Below, one piece after another: positions 25,300 through 39,154 of a stretch of DNA of 64,000 nucleotides. The stretch lies in assembly GCA_026874595.1 (NCBI GenBank), contig CM049317.1, positions 30,374,901 through 30,438,900 of the forward strand, written 5' to 3'. Each line of letters opens with the position of its first letter. Position 1 is the stretch's first letter. The position numbers and the translations under genes are program-made. Source of the stretch: Sipunculus nudus (lineage: Eukaryota > Annelida > Sipuncula > Golfingiida > Sipunculidae). The notes under the pieces were generated by a model. That model was not told where the DNA came from. It saw only the letters and a list, made by a program, of their open reading frames with translations, and ran no database searches.

Positions 25300-28200
25300 G
25301 TGCCCAAGGATTGAGCACAGAGAGCACGTCCTTAAAAAGTGTAGGTCTACAAGTTCGCTTTAACAGATCATTTTACGTGCAACACTGATTTATTTTAGAT
25401 TTAATGTCAGCCTTACTAGTGATCTGATAAACGCGGAGCAAAGACTCTGCAAATCTCTTATGACCAGGTGTTCAGTGTGCCCGTTTTTCCTTGGATTATG
25501 TGTAACGAAGACCGCTTAAAATGCTGGCACGCTTGTCCCTCCAATACTGCAGATACCACTCGTGCCTCGCCCTAAAAATGATCAACAGAGTGTGGGGAAT
25601 AATATAGTTTCATTACATGGACAATCGGAGGTCACTGCTGACTGGTGCTGTAATCTTCAACTTCGGTTATAGTCGACGAGGTTCTCAAAGTGGAACAGCC
25701 CTATTTTGGCTAGGCCACCGGGGGGTGCCTCTCGTGTTACTCCTGTGTTGTTAGCACGTTTTATTTGTGTCAAGACCAATAGCCAAACCCGGGGAGCAGT
25801 GAAGAGTAGTGTTCAGTAGTGACCTACTCCTTCCAACTCCGAACCTACGACTACGGTAACGAAAAACGGGGGAAGTTCTTCCTCGTATCACTCTTGACTT
25901 GGATGAAAAGTGACAACTCATGGCACGGACCATTAAGACAGACAATCCCACTCCCGAGTACACATACCCTTCTATATTATTCAGTGACGTGACTTCATGA
26001 AAAGGTGTTGCACAGTGCATATTCTCCAGTATATAAACACACACCCCTTGCTTGGTGTTGACCTGTAAGGTCTACAGTGATGCAGTAAAACAATGTATGG
26101 AAGTTTACTCGGCTGAGCGCTTCAACTCTGACCTCGGATATAAGTATTACATATGCGAAAAGTCTGGCTATTATACAGAATCCACGAACCTGCCCTTTTA
26201 GTAAATATGTTTTTGTATCCAGACAAATATTCGGTCTATCACCTAATGACTGGTGGTTGCCGGTTCACCTGATGTTATCACCTACAGTTAGTATCAGTAA
26301 TTGCGTACCATCTTGACATACTGCTTTACTAAGTGTAATGAACTCAGTACTTATTCTTTACATGGGATCGACCTGGTCTGTGCTTGGTTTTTCTGCGGCA
26401 CTCAGATTTTCAGCAGTGTTGGAGGAATCAATGTGTTGGACCGAATTTATCACGGACACTCGCGTGTTGGCCCCGCCTGTGCTTCATAGTTTCGGTAACC
26501 TGCACCTATATTATCTCAACGAATTGCCTGTCTAGTATGATAACTTTTCATCATACCGTATCTAGATCTTTACACATGCTTTCGGTTTCCCTGTGGTCGT
26601 CATATTCAGTTGTGGCCTCTAATATAATATACAAATTTGACAGCTGCGGGCGATGTACCATTGATCAACTGACGACTTACAGTTCAAGACATTCAGATAT
26701 GTACACTCAGTTTTTCACATTACGGTGACATAAAAATCCCATCCACGGCACTGGTGCCGAGAACCACTTGGGGTCTCCTTTGGAATTTTATGTCGGATAA
26801 CTCTGCCCGTACTACATGCATGTATGCAGCAGCGTATGATTTGCTCCCTACTTGAATTCTTACACTATAAATGCCTGGGGTCCACAATGTTTCTAGGCTA
26901 AGGCCCACGTCTCTGGAGCGCATGCACTGAAAGATTTCTTCTTTGATTTCATATATAGCTCGACAATCTCTAACATTTCATCAGTCGAGCTTTACCTTTC
27001 CTCCTTCATCAAGACGTTGGCTCTTCTTGTGGCACTTTCCAAACCTGCCTTGGAATATCAGATCTCGGGCGGAATCAAATCCTGTCTTAGCACCATATAA
27101 CATTACCGAGTTAACAAAAACGACAAGGCCGGCCTTTAACTGACCAGGCGCTTCCATTCGCCTTGGGTGCTCACTGCTGAGATTCCCTTGGAACAATGCT
27201 TACTCCCAGAGGCTTTACAAACCACGTCTAAAAGCAGATAGCATTTATAGAACGCTCAATGGCTGAAACTTCCATAAGGCTGGATGATCACTTCCCTTTT
27301 GATGAATTCTGACTGTAACTCAACAAACCTTTGAAGGCAAGTATCTAATAGGCCGACTTGCTAAATATAGACACGTTTTCATAGATTAACTGCACACTTT
27401 TAGGCCTATTAGCCAGTTGACGAAATGCTTCCCTACGTGTCTTCGCATTCAGTGGTCTCCTGAAACTATTTCAATGCACACGGTGTTCCATGTTCAATGT
27501 ACCACGGTACCCCGTAATCCGTATGCATAAAATATCATTTTCAATGGATCCAGACGGTCAACCACATTCGACAGGGCTCTCAAGAATACAGACAGATCCA
27601 TTTGAATACCATGGCCTAAAGGACTGTCCATGAACTGTCAGTCCCAAAAGTGACTTCTCAGCCATGAATGCTCACGTGAGAGCGACACCTTTGAGTCTAC
27701 GCATAAACCCGAAACTAAATATAAATAGGTTAAAATCGGAACAACCGATACACATTAACATTCAAATAACCCTGCCAGGAAATGTCAAGGCCCAATAAGT
27801 TCTATGCCTTTTTGTTCATAGAAAAACAAGCAAGCCGAGACTTTCATCAATTCGAGCTCAATGTGTCAATAAAGTACAAATCTGCGTTTCCTATAAAAAA
27901 AAGTTGAATGGTCAACTGTGTACGAAATGTTACAAAATTTAATGTCCCCTGAAAGGCCTTGTTGGTCTGCAATGTGTCGGGCCTGTCCTAGTGGCTCCAG
28001 TGATTAAAATGAATGGTGATATCCCACAGGACTCAAAATAAACAGTTATTATAGTAGTTAAGGTTTTTCATTAAAACCACTGCGGATGTGATCATTTTGC
28101 CTGTTTATGCCCACATACTTCATTGACTACACACTTGCTTGCCACTTCTGATGCTGATAAGTCAGTTCGCCGTCTTTATTTAAAGCCCTCTTTTCCTTTG

Positions 28201-29700
28201 ATAGATGTGTGTCACCTAATGGATCCATAGTCTTTGTCAGAAATTAACACGGTCTATACCACCTTCTAGTTCTCTAGGACTTTGAAAGAGTACGCCTGAC
28301 TAGATTGTGCGACTGGGTAGATTTAAGCGTAATGTATGCTTCTGTTACATACTGACATACAGGCGGTTATTCCTGCCTTTTTGTATGTCACAATGTACAT
28401 TGGAATCTTGTTTAGGACTCAACCAGTTTATTTTAATTTCTAATACTCTTTGAATTTTCTCTGAGAATGGTATTCCAGCTTATCCTTTTATTTGATATAT
28501 CAAATATACACTGCATGTTACTTCTTTTTACAATGGGATTCCCGGTCCAAATTATTTGGTATTGTTCTGAACTTAACCGGATTACTACATACACTTTTGT
28601 ATATACCCATATATTTTTTTCGGGGTTCATCCAGTTCGACTCAATCTGGGTGGCTTACTGGGCCCCACCCTGTGGGGCTATTGTGGTACACGGAGACTAC
28701 TGAGTTTGTCCAGGGGACACTTGTTCAATGGTCACACAAAATATAACTCCAGTAGGCGATTGGATTCCTGTTTGTGTAGAACGACAGGTAAAACACTTAG
28801 ATGAGCCTACAGTGTATGGTATATAGGCCAGTCCTTCTATGACTGTGGATGTCGATTGGTGTGCCTACTTTTCATCAACCTTTGAGGGACACCTTTTTTC
28901 ACGCGCGCAAGTATCCACGCCCAATTTTACCATCTCACATGATTTATCATTTTATACCATCCGTCAGTCTGATTTACAGCGACGGGTCTTTGTCCATCGT
29001 CATTCCGTCCGTAATAAAAAAGCCATTTCTGGTAATCCGTCATTAATTCCTAGTGAGCCCAGATGGTCAGTGGAAAGTCCATGGCTTCGTCCGTCTTTAT
29101 CCTGCTTGACCTTTGGAAAGTAGTTCGGCAATGTCCATAACGTCCTTGTTTGGGCACGGATGAATCTCTCCATGGACAGGCCATGACGTTACACTGCTTG
29201 TCCGTGCATGTCACTCCTACTTCCGGCAGAGGTTCTTTCTAGTTGATCGCCAGCGCCGTTGCACTGACGTGCAGTTTCGAAGGAGGGTTGCTCTTAGAGC
29301 AATTGTGCTCGGCCGATCGTGAGAATCCATTACACTTCCTTGAATGGTTCCAAGGCCGTCCAAAACCATGGACGGTTAATTCAACATGTTGTATAGGTGA
29401 TTAGGCCCTTTAATACACTGACAGCCTTCAGACTCGAACGGGTTGAGAGAAAGTGGCGGCCTAGCAGAAAAAAAAATTAATATCTGCAAATACCAGTTCC
29501 CGAGAGTTTGTGTAGGACCTAAGAATTTATTATCATCAATTACTCTGGACTGACTTGCAAAATTATGTGCATTGTGGTGCATCTCCAACACGTATGCAGA
29601 ACGGTCTTTAATACCATAGAGGGCCGGTAGATGTCATCACCAAAAGAGCAGATATCGTAAGGCAAACGAAACGGCACTTTCCTTCCTTCAGTGCCCTTAT
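25300..29700. other. GC- and CpG-richer block with no recognisable gene
   Basis: Sampled lines here are about 45% GC, for example 28 of 60 bases at 26761-26820. AT-rich introns nearby are much lower, about 13 of 60 at 12961-13020. CpG dinucleotides are frequent and the A/T homopolymers common elsewhere are scarce. Short open frames occur on both strands (for example 25751-26044(-) and 28839-29123(+)), but none shows a domain, a splice context or a codon pattern I recognise. One copy of a dispersed repeat lies at its right side (29374-29413). Confidence 0.55.
29374..29413 (+). repeat. Dispersed repeat (GATTAGGCCCTTTAA), partial copy 2
   Basis: GTTAATTCAACATG followed by GTATAGGTGATTAGGCCC and TTTAA matches the 3' half of the repeat at 11806-11874. 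Confidence 0.7.
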
Positions 29701-29956
29701 TAGCAATGGGGGATGGTCAGAGTAATTATCCCCCCCCCCCGATATTCAGAAAATAATATTTATATACTGGAAATGAAACATAATAATAAGAAGGATCACA
29801 GACTCTGATTCTATTTCTAGGTTTACTAGGAAATATTATATATCTAAATCTGGTTTTGGAATTGACATAAACTTGAAACATACTGCCTTTTTTTAAAACC
29901 TTATACTTAATTGTAATATATGAAAAATGTGTTACACATGCAGACAATTACAGGTG

Positions 29957-29959
29957 TAC

Positions 29960-30044
<85 letters not shown>
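29957..30044. repeat. Compound (TA)n(GT)n microsatellite
   Basis: A TA run with one G interruption to about 30008, then a pure GT run to 30044. Confidence 0.98.
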
Positions 30045-30048
<4 letters not shown>

Positions 30049-32631
30049 TTAAAAAAAAAGGTTGTCCAAACTTTGATCACCCGACCACGCCTGCTCCCTC
30101 TTTGAAAAAGGAGCCACTTCCTCAAAATGCAATGTGGCCGACATGTAGAGATATATGCTAACATCTCGGCTTCTAGACAACTTAAGAAAGCAATTTTTAT
30201 GTCTAAACATTTTAATAGGCATGGAATACGATTGTACTATCCAAATTATAAAAAAGAAAATAATATATTCATTGGGATTCAGTATTTTCTAGAAACACAG
30301 GTTATAAGTTTTTTTTACTATTTTCTTACTGGTCAGGCGGCTTAGGAATTCTTGTATAATATGTCAAGAGCCATCTGCTGAGCCAATCGGATGCCCTTAG
30401 ATTGAACCCACAGACCTGGTGATAACTCATTACAACATACATCACTGATGGACAATATGACAGACATTCAGAGAAATAAAAAAAACTGCCTGTAGAATTC
30501 ACTTTTTGATATGATATTAATTGATGTTGACCAGTTAAGACATATTATACAGCACAATGGCACAAGTATTGTCTCACAGACACATTTGAATGGCCAAAAA
30601 AGAGGGAGAGAGATGGCAGGAATGAGAACTGTTCTGCAGATGAGAAAACAGATGAAAAGCAGTTGTAAACTACCTCGTTAGCCCTCAGAGACGAAGTCCG
30701 TCAAGAACAAGAAGAATATCTTCGAGTTCAGGTAGCTTAAGTCAAAAGGCAATGCAAAGAGTACAGCTAACAATCTACAAGAAAAAGATTCATTGTCTAG
30801 AATTGATGACACAGTTACTCCAGATCACCTGGCCTGCATGAATAGAAAAAAATATTCTTGCTGCCATCTTGAGAAAGAGAAAACTATGTAGTTACAGATT
30901 AAAGGGACGTATTTCCAGGCCCTATATATTATCATATAAGGTGCACATGTTGGGTGCCATGGGACAGTTTTTTCATTAATCGAGTGTTTGGCATCATGCT
31001 ATACACAAAACTTAAGATCAACACCTGAAACTTTATTTTAGTCCAGAAAACAGGGGGGGAGGGGGGGGGGGTCAGTATCTCATTTTCCCGCAAGAGACCA
31101 CTTTTTTTAATTCACCATAGTGCACCACAGATGTCGCCACCTGCCGAGCCATGCACACACCATTAGCACTGACACACTGAGTCTCCTCAAACAGCACAAA
31201 AAATATGACTACTCCTGGGAAAAAGTAGTATTAAAAGTCTTTTCTCTCCCACCATCTGGAACCAGTATATACCTTTCCTCATTCATTAAATGCCTAACAT
31301 TCTCTACTGCCCTGAAATATTTAACGCGACAACTCGACCTCGACCGGACAAGGAAATAGGTCACTCTTACCTGAGTGTGCGGAAGGTAAGGGTCAATGGT
31401 CGCAAAACGCCATTTGCAAAAACTCTTGACGTCCGACTTGTCGCCAGATGAACATGTTGAATGTGGCTAGATTATTTTGGCAGGCCCTGCACATGTTATA
31501 AACACGTGAATGTAAACAAAACAAACAGCCCATGTACCTTGGGTATATGTGTCTTCTGACCTTTTTTTTATGAAAGGTGATTAGGGTTATCTTTAAATAA
31601 TAGACGTCAGATATTGAAAAAGTCCCCTTCCAGCAGGCTACAATTTGAGCAGAAAAAAGTTCAGAGGGAACTGCAATTTAGTATTAATGACTTGTATAAT
31701 ATTTAAGGAGAGGTGATCATCATAATTATAAGGATGTGGCAATTGAGGCAAAACAATACTGACAGATCACACACATACATTACCACAGGTGGCAGCACTA
31801 TACGGATACGGATGTGGGGACTGGAAATGTTTAGTTGGCAATATTTTGCTGAACAACGAAAGCTTTTCTTTAAAACCAATATGGTTCTTTATGTTACCCA
31901 TTTGTTAGTCCTGCAGAATAACGGTAAAATATGAGTAACAGGCCTGCCAAAGGAAAATGATCGAATTTTATCTGTTTCTCCAGTTATTTGTAATTGATTT
32001 TCACTTTTTCATAATTCTTTTTTATTCCCAACAATTAAATTATTAAGTTTTTAACAGTTTATAACTAATAAATTCATAATTTGAGGATGTTAACGAACAG
32101 CTCTGTGATTTGCTCCATCAATTCAGATAGCATCCCAATGTTTCTACACTGAGGGATCAAGTCTTTTCGTTATTGCAGTCTGCTGGGTCATAACACAATA
32201 ACATATCAATTATTTTACCACGAGGATTACATTTAAACGATGATATTTTGCTAGGTATAAATGTAAATGAGCATTTTCATCATATAGACATCAACATGTT
32301 ACAAACGATTGAATGTTTGAACTTTCCATTTTGTATCCTAATTTTGAAGAAATTTTGAAGCCGGCCTCACGTGAATCCTCACCCCTTTAAGTTTGACTAC
32401 GCTATGCAAAGACATATAAGAGAATACTAGTTGCTCACATTCTTTGTGAAAGGTGCCTCAAAATGTCCTCTTTATATTATTTATTTAATAATTTTCCCAA
32501 TATGGCAGGGGGACACCCCTCCTATACCTTCCTCCGTGTACCTGTAATTAACCTGTAATTAAATAAAGAAAATGTTATAGATTTTATTCAATTAGATGGA
32601 TTAATAAAACATTTATATTTTTCATAGGCTG

Positions 32632-32635
<4 letters not shown>

Positions 32636-32697
<62 letters not shown>
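32636..32697. repeat. (AT)n microsatellite, about 31 units
   Basis: An uninterrupted alternating AT run of about 62 bases. Confidence 0.98.
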
Positions 32698-32702
<5 letters not shown>

Positions 32703-32759
32703 AATATTTATAAGTCTGGTTCTTTCTTTTTTCAAGATTCATTTATATCAACCCTAAGT

Positions 32760-33060
32760 GGGTCCAGTGCAGTTTACCTCAGGCCTAGAACAGAATTAAA
32801 TTGTGATGTTAGATTTTGATCTAGCCTATTCCAGATCCCAATCGCAATCTGGACTAGTCCAGTTTAGAACTGGCCTAGACGAGAATTAAATGTAAAGGAG
32901 GATTTTTGATTTGGCCTAGTCCAAATCGTAATCTGGACTAGTCGAGTTTAGAATTGGCCTAGACCAAATCCCAATCGTGATCTGGCCAAGACCAAATCCT
33001 AATCTTGATCTGGACTAGGCCAGTTTAGAACTGGACTGGATTTAGATCTGGGCTCCGACC
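32760..33060. repeat. Degenerate tandem array of CTGGACTAGTCCAGTTTAGA / CCAAATCCCAATC words
   Basis: Repeated modules containing TGGCCTAGACCAAATCC, AATCTGGACTAG and CAGTTTAGAACTGG succeed each other with variable spacing of about 40-110 bp. CTGGACTAGTCCAG is itself palindromic. Related, more diverged words (GGACCAAATCTGG, GGCCCAGATCCCAATC) occur at 1745-1895. This is probably a body repeat of an interspersed element. Confidence 0.65.
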
Positions 33061-33355
33061 TATATATACATTGACGCAGATCATTCCCGTAGTCAGAAAT
33101 ATACATGGCGAAGATCTCAATACATGAAGATAAGGACATTTTCCACGTTATGACACATGCTGGACATTTGCACACAAAAAAAGGCGAAATGTCCCATTCT
33201 TTTTCTAACTTGACTGTTTATGCAGGAGAGAAAACTATATATCGGAATTCTTTCATGAAAAAGAGAGGGAAAATAGTGCTGCTGAATTGGCGTAATTTTC
33301 AGGAAATCCTCAAAAAGAGTGACTCAATATTAACAAGCAAATTCGTGGAATTAAT

Positions 33356-34517
33356 GTCCCCCGGTTAGGGCTCTTGTTGTTTTTCATGCTTGATAACGGA
33401 TGGACAGACAGAGTGACAGACAGACAGAAACTAGAAACTTCACAACAAATCCCAACCAAAGTTAGGATGAGAGCAATCACTGATGAAAATTTGAATGAAA
33501 TCGGATAATATCTAGGAAATTAATTGCAGGGAAACGAAAACCTGATAGACTGACAGGCAGAGTGACAGAAGCCAGACGCTTCAAAACAAATCCAAACCAA
33601 GGTATGCATGAGAGCAATCACTGACCAAAATTTAAATGAAATCGGATAAAATTTAGGAAAGTTATCGCACGGAAAGAAAAACCTGACAGACAGACAAAGT
33701 GACAGACAGACAGACAGAAGCCAGACACTCCAAAACCAATCAGAATCAAGGTAAGCATGAGAGCAGTCACTGACCCAAATTTGTATGTAATCGGATAATA
33801 TTTAGGAAAGTTATCCCATGGAATCGAAAACCTGACAGACTAACAGACAAAGTGACAGACAGACAGAGAGAAACCAGACACTCAAAAACCAATCCCAACC
33901 AAGGTGAGCATGAGAGTAATCACTGACCCAAATTTGAATGAAACGGAATAATATTTAGGAAAGTTATCGCACGGAAAGAAAAACCTGACAGACGGAAACA
34001 AATTGACAGACTCGCAGACAGAGTGACAGACAGACAGATCGAGAGAAGCCAGACACTCCAAAACAAAGGTAAGCATGAGAGCAGTCACTGACCAAAATTT
34101 GAATGTAATCGGATAATATTTAGGAAAATTATTGCATGGAAACGAAAACCTGACACACTGACAAAGTTGCAGACAGACAGAGAGAAGTCAGACACTCCTA
34201 AACGAATTCTAACCAAGGTAATCATGAAAGTAATCACTGACCCAAATTTGAATGAAATCGGATAATATTTAGGACAGTTATCGCACGGAAACGAAAAAAC
34301 CTGACGGACGGACAGACAAATTGACCGAGAGAAGCCAGACACTCAAAAACCAATCCCAACCAAGGTATGCATGAGAGCAATCACTAACCCAAATTTGAAT
34401 GAAATCGGATAATATTTAGGAAAGTTATCGCACGGAAACCAAACAAAATGACGGACGGACGGACAGACAGACAGACAAACCCAAATCAATGTCCCTCGCA
34501 TCCGTGGAGCGGGGGAC
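33356..34517. mobile_element. Minisatellite element: seven 147-bp direct repeats, GACA/GACG runs and terminal hairpin
   Basis: Seven successive units (around 33441, 33588, 33736, 33889, 34060, 34203 and 34350) contain GCATGAGAGCAATCACTGAC, AATTTGAATGAAATCGGATA, TTTAGGAAAGTTATCGCA and GACAGACAGACAG-type runs. The period is about 147 bp, with some length variation. The right end is a hairpin, GTCCCTCGC-ATCCGTGGA-GCGGGGGAC (34491-34517). The left end has GTCCCCCGG (33356-33364), which matches the outer hairpin arm in inverted sense. There is no coding capacity. The short frame 33105-33368 ends exactly at the left boundary but shows no recognisable domain. Confidence 0.75.
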
Positions 34518-37500
34518 AAAAAAGAAGGGTGATTTAGCAGGACTGAATAAGGCCGGCTCTACCAATTTCTACGAGACTATACAAGTGGGTAGAACATGGA
34601 TAAGATTTTGACAAGAATTTTTATAACGGGGTAGATCACGTAAAATTGTTTTCCCTTTTCGTAGGAAGGTGCGCTACAATATGAAATCATCGTTTACTAA
34701 TGGTACAATCTTGCTTCATTTAACACAAACACGAGGCAGGCGTTTTCACATCATTCAGAGATTATACTAACATAACCCAGTTTCGTTTTCTAAAAATTTG
34801 TATCTGGCTACTTGTTATTCCGAAATTAGACGTTCACATACAGCTTAAATTCAACCAACAAAAATAAGGAGACTGGATGTGGCATTGTGTTTATCTTTAT
34901 TGACAATATTTGCATATAACGTGGGCCATTCACAGCTCCAATTCAATAGTTGATTTGCCCATTTGAATATTACACAATTTCCTCTGAACAAGTTACGTTC
35001 GTGCGGATGTCAAAGGGACAAACGGCAGATCAAACAAATACAATATCGATTTCTTCTGCTGCAGGTTATACTATCAGCGTGGTTAACTTTGAGCTCTTAC
35101 TTTCGCCCCGACGGTAGAGAACAATGTGCACAGCTGACACTTCAATGGGCGACACGTTTTTGAAAGCATGCATTATCGTATTACGGACATGGCCCTTTTA
35201 AATTTCTATCTGTTGTCTGTCAAAAATTACTAGAAATTTGGCCGGAAAATCGTGAATGCAATCTCCTTCCGCTTCCTGATCACATTCACACTACGTGGTC
35301 ATTTTCTTTTACAAGATGATGCTTTATTCCAAATAATCCAAACACATATTAACTAACGTTTTACAGTTCTTCGCTGCTGCGCATTTGTCCTTATATTTCC
35401 GCTGGTGTTATTGATTAAACAATTTCTACTTCAGCTGTACACACATCACACACATCTGTATCGTCAACAAATATGATTACTGTACACGAATTACACATTT
35501 CCCTAGTCAACAAACACCTTTAACCAAGCAGTTATAAAAACTCCATTAAAAACTTACAACAAATTTCTTTTCGTAACTTTTTTCTGTGTACATACAATAT
35601 ATTATACTCCTTGCTTTTAAATATTTGCATATATCCTTAATGTGCCGTGGATACCTAGTTAGAACTGAACCCAGCGGGTGATGCTAATGAAATATAAACT
35701 AAAAACATTCGGAATTCCTTGCCCACATTCGAATAAAGGAGAGAGGGGCTACGATTTGACCTAAAATCCTGCAGGTGGCGCTAAACTAGTTCAGACTAAA
35801 TCCAGAAGAGGACACTACACTACATGAGGAATGACTTGTACACTAGATCGAACCATGACCTTATTGTTAATGAGAACGGTGGTGACTACATCTACTATAG
35901 TATGAGATATCATATTAGTATTATGAACACGAATTAGTATATACAGGATACTCCAGTATTTCTTTGATACAATGATTAAAGACTTTTTTCTATTAAAATT
36001 ATTTAAGTCATGATAAAGTACACAATACCCATGTACCTTTATTTTGTACTGGACCTAGAGGGTTTGTTTCTTCTATGAACATATCGCGATTTCTTCACTC
36101 TTTATTTATATCAATGTTTGGATTGAAACTTGAGAAGCACAGCTACAGTGGACACATCACATAATGATTGCATGTCGCCTATCATACCCTACATCTTATT
36201 ATATATTTTTATTTAACTAGTTACTACTTTGAAATTTAAATTTTAACATTGTTAAGGCACCCGGTTTAATTTTATTATTTGAGTCCTTATTATTTTGGAC
36301 AATGAACAAAAGAATGCAACAATAACAGGCACACTTTAAACTGGTGTGATGTAAAGGTCATGTGACATGAAGAAAAGAAAGCGTTAGTAAATGTGTACAT
36401 GTATTTGGTAACATTTCCTATTTTGACGCATTACAAAGAATCTACTGGTGCCTGTTAGAGAACAGCTATTGCACAATTGCGTATGCTTCAGTGTAAGAAA
36501 ATATAACACCATAATCATCCGTGGACTTAACATATTGCCGTTAGTTCTTCATTTTTTTATAATCTGCCTTGAAACATTATTTTTTCATAACAACTGAAGA
36601 AAAACTTCTTCAAATGACAGATCATAAAATGATAGCTTATTTAATATAATTTTATCACTAATAAAGCTAAAAGAGAGAAACAAAGGCATCATTTTATTGC
36701 ACTATAGCATAGGCGTGTGTAATCCGTTCTGGAGGCCAACAATGCAAAAATGCAACCACTTCCTCTGCTGGATTTATTTAGTTTCTTATTTATTTAGTTT
36801 CAATAAAGTCACTGCGTGTAATGTTTCTCTCATAACCAAATATGACACAGGAAATACCATATATTACATAAATAAATTTACATAAATGTTAAAATTCTAT
36901 TTTTCAGTGTGGATTGTTAAACTGGTTGAATATTTTTACATAAACAGAGAAAATGTATAATAAAACTTCTGTTCCACATTTGATTCTAAAGCCTGATATG
37001 TTTTAAACTAGTGGAAATTTGAGCTAAAATAAGTTTCTGTGGCAAATAACTACAAATAATTTTGGATAAATAGTAGGTTTTGGTAAGAATATCTCATTTC
37101 CATGTTCTGAAGTTCTATATATATGTATTTTTCATAAAATGAATACATCCAACATGGATTGTTTTCCTCTAAAATTCTTCACTTTCAGATTTGTCAGCTA
37201 CATGCACAAAATTAAAATCTACAATTCCTTCAACAAGAAAGTCCTCCATGAAATCATGCAAAATACATCATATTTCCAAGGCATTAGGATCAACAAATAT
37301 ACCACACTGTGTTCACTACCATTAAAAACATCAACAAATGACAGCATGAAAAGCAGATTTCAAACAATTTACCATTCCCGATAAGCAAATTAATATGCAC
37401 AATCTTCATTTGGTTGATACAAATTCAACAGTAGATCCTGGTGAGGACCATACAATTTGGCCATCCCCAATTAGCATGTAGACATGTGAACCACTGGGGA

Positions 37501-37991
37501 CCAATTTATGCTGCCCAAAACTGGCTCTGGGGTCATGAGCTCTTCTGGGCATCAGCATGTTAATAAGGGGGAAGCCAGACTTGTTAAATGGAGAGGATAA
37601 ACATTACCTCTGTAATAGGCTGTAATGGTGTTGAGCACAGCACGACACAATATATTTAATTTTTAAGAACATATTGTCATAATTTTCTGAATATACTAAT
37701 TTAAATGGCTTTTGAAAAAAAGGTTATTGTAACAGATATTCTAGATGTTCTACTGCTCAACATTTATAACCTATATATGCCACACTGTAAAAATATACCC
37801 ATAATTTTATTTACCAACTTATGCCACCCTACTGATTGCCCATGTGGGTCCAGTGTCTTGACCCTCATTGGTTCCAGAGGCCAAACCCCAAAGAGCCCAA
37901 GTGGGTCCCACATGTACATGCTATCTGGGTGCATGCTTGCTCACATATGTAGAAGACATGTGGTAATGCTGCTTTGGTACATATGGAATGA
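34518..37991. other. Intergenic sequence and probable 3' UTR of the - strand gene
   Basis: AT-rich sequence without supported coding regions. On the - strand, AATAAA signals complementary to TTTATT at about 37806-37811 and 36773-36798 lie downstream of the stop at 37992. Either could end the transcript. No repeat element was defined. Confidence 0.45.
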
Positions 37992-38725
37992 TCAACGAGA
38001 TGTAGGAAGTGACAAAATCAAAGTTTTCATGTACCCGGCAGCAGCTAGGGCTGCATAAGATTGCCATTCTGTATTCTTTGTTCCGTCGCAGTAATCGGAA
38101 ATGCCTCTGATGAAAATGAAACTATCTTTGCGGTTACCTACGATTGATTCCAGCACCTGATCAAACTCTGTATCAAAACCAACACAACTGTGACGAGCGG
38201 CAAATTCAAGGCGTGTACGCTCTTCTTTCACGATGGGTTTGCCAGCCCCAAGAGCTCCGTAACGAACAACCGGCACTCCTTCTCTGTACCAGTGCTTCAC
38301 CTCCTCTGGAACTGCCGGGTGCCCAACTTCGATGACATCATGGCCACCGATGTTCATATACAACCTGTCACTCTCAGGAGGTGGCCTGTTGAAATTTGAT
38401 TCCTGCACACGAAGCAAATCTTGACCCTCTGTGATGAACTGCTCCAGTGGGTTTTCTCGGGGGTTAGCCTTGTAATAATCACGAATGTGCTCGGCAACAT
38501 TCTGTAGAAGCATATCATGGGGTGACCAGCTTTTTAGAGCGTATGATATCTGTCCCTTGGCTTCGTCATGTGTAACTTGGTCACAGAATACGTAAAGGAG
38601 GCCTTTTTGGTTGGGGACAGAAACGATAATATCACCAAGACGAACATGTTTGTAGAAATCGGTATAGTGAGGGACTCCACCAGCCACTCCGACCAGGAAC
38701 ACATGCTCAACATCCCCGAATGTAC
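37992..38725 (-). CDS. Nucleoside-phosphorylase-superfamily protein, terminal exon (main part of catalytic-type domain)
   Basis: The exon follows a CAG acceptor (complement of 38726-38728) and ends at TGA. It encodes about 243 residues. Visible landmarks of the PNP/UDP/MTAN fold are VFLVGVAGGVPHY (GxAGG loop), HVRLGDIIVS, YGALGAGKPIVKEERTR, GFDTEFDQV at the position of the EMEAA-like nucleoside-binding motif, and FIFIRGISDYCDGTKN with the expected catalytic Asp, followed by WQSYAALAAAGYMKTLI. The IRG(I/C)SDY...N..WQ.YAA ending is characteristic of the eukaryotic version seen in fungal NLR-like proteins. Members split or bind purine nucleosides. Activity is not provable here, because the Met of EMEAA is Thr and the following residues diverge. 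I do not know a gene name. Confidence 0.88.
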
Positions 38726-39154
38726 CTGACATATACAAAAGTCATTATATCATGATCTGACCAAAAAAATATTTCATAATATGTACATAAAGATAACAAT
38801 AAGTGACTAATTTTTCATTCTGTTCATTCACAAATCTGCTTTAATTTTTTTATTATTAATTATTTTTTTTTTTGGGGGGGGGGATTTATTATTTGGGGGG
38901 GAGTTTACTTTCAAGCAGTCTGAAATAAGCAAATTTAAGTTAAAGACAGCACATCTGGATTTAAATGCCTTAGTCAGGATATCACAGCTCTTGTTTTCCA
39001 AAATACATTTGTAATTTCTGAACAATTATCGTTGGGTGTCTGGAGAGAGTGTCAGTGTCTTAAAGGTGTAGAAACCATCTCTCTGACCATATATCTATCT
39101 TTGTTTTCCAGGTAAGATTTTATAATAACAGCACATTAAGCAAGTGTCACTCAC

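Larger units (their letters stand above)
14852..25300 (+). other. Probable ACVR2 3' UTR grading into intergenic sequence
   Basis: There is no supported coding exon. AATAAA words that could serve as polyadenylation signals occur at about 18126, 20989, 23441 and 25179; none can be chosen from sequence alone. Contents include an AC/AT microsatellite (16246-16309), a GATC-rich repeat cluster (16960-17180), poly-C (17984-18003), two T-rich tracts (18299-18335 and 18786-18800), poly-G (about 19902-19913) and an AT microsatellite (24428-24467). Confidence 0.5.
29701..32759. other. Intergenic sequence, no gene seen
   Basis: AT-rich sequence with a (TA)n(GT)n microsatellite (29957-30044), a poly-G tract (31052-31070) and a long (AT)n run (about 32636-32697). 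No coding region is supported. Confidence 0.6.

Noticed and set aside
26340-26720. Faint resemblance of scattered words to a mitochondrial cox1 gene, which would suggest an ancient nuclear mitochondrial insertion.
   Set aside because: The matches are short and out of consistent frame, spacing does not fit, and no flanking mitochondrial genes are recognisable. Chance similarity is more likely. A translated search with the invertebrate mitochondrial code would decide.
33105-33368. 87-codon open frame immediately left of the 147-bp repeat array.
   Set aside because: It ends exactly at the element boundary, but the protein has no recognisable domain and there is no sign of splicing or a longer reading frame. 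It is more likely an accidental frame.
33356-34517. CRISPR-like array of regularly spaced repeats.
   Set aside because: Units are 147 bp and adjacent, with no unique spacers, in a eukaryotic context; this is a minisatellite body.
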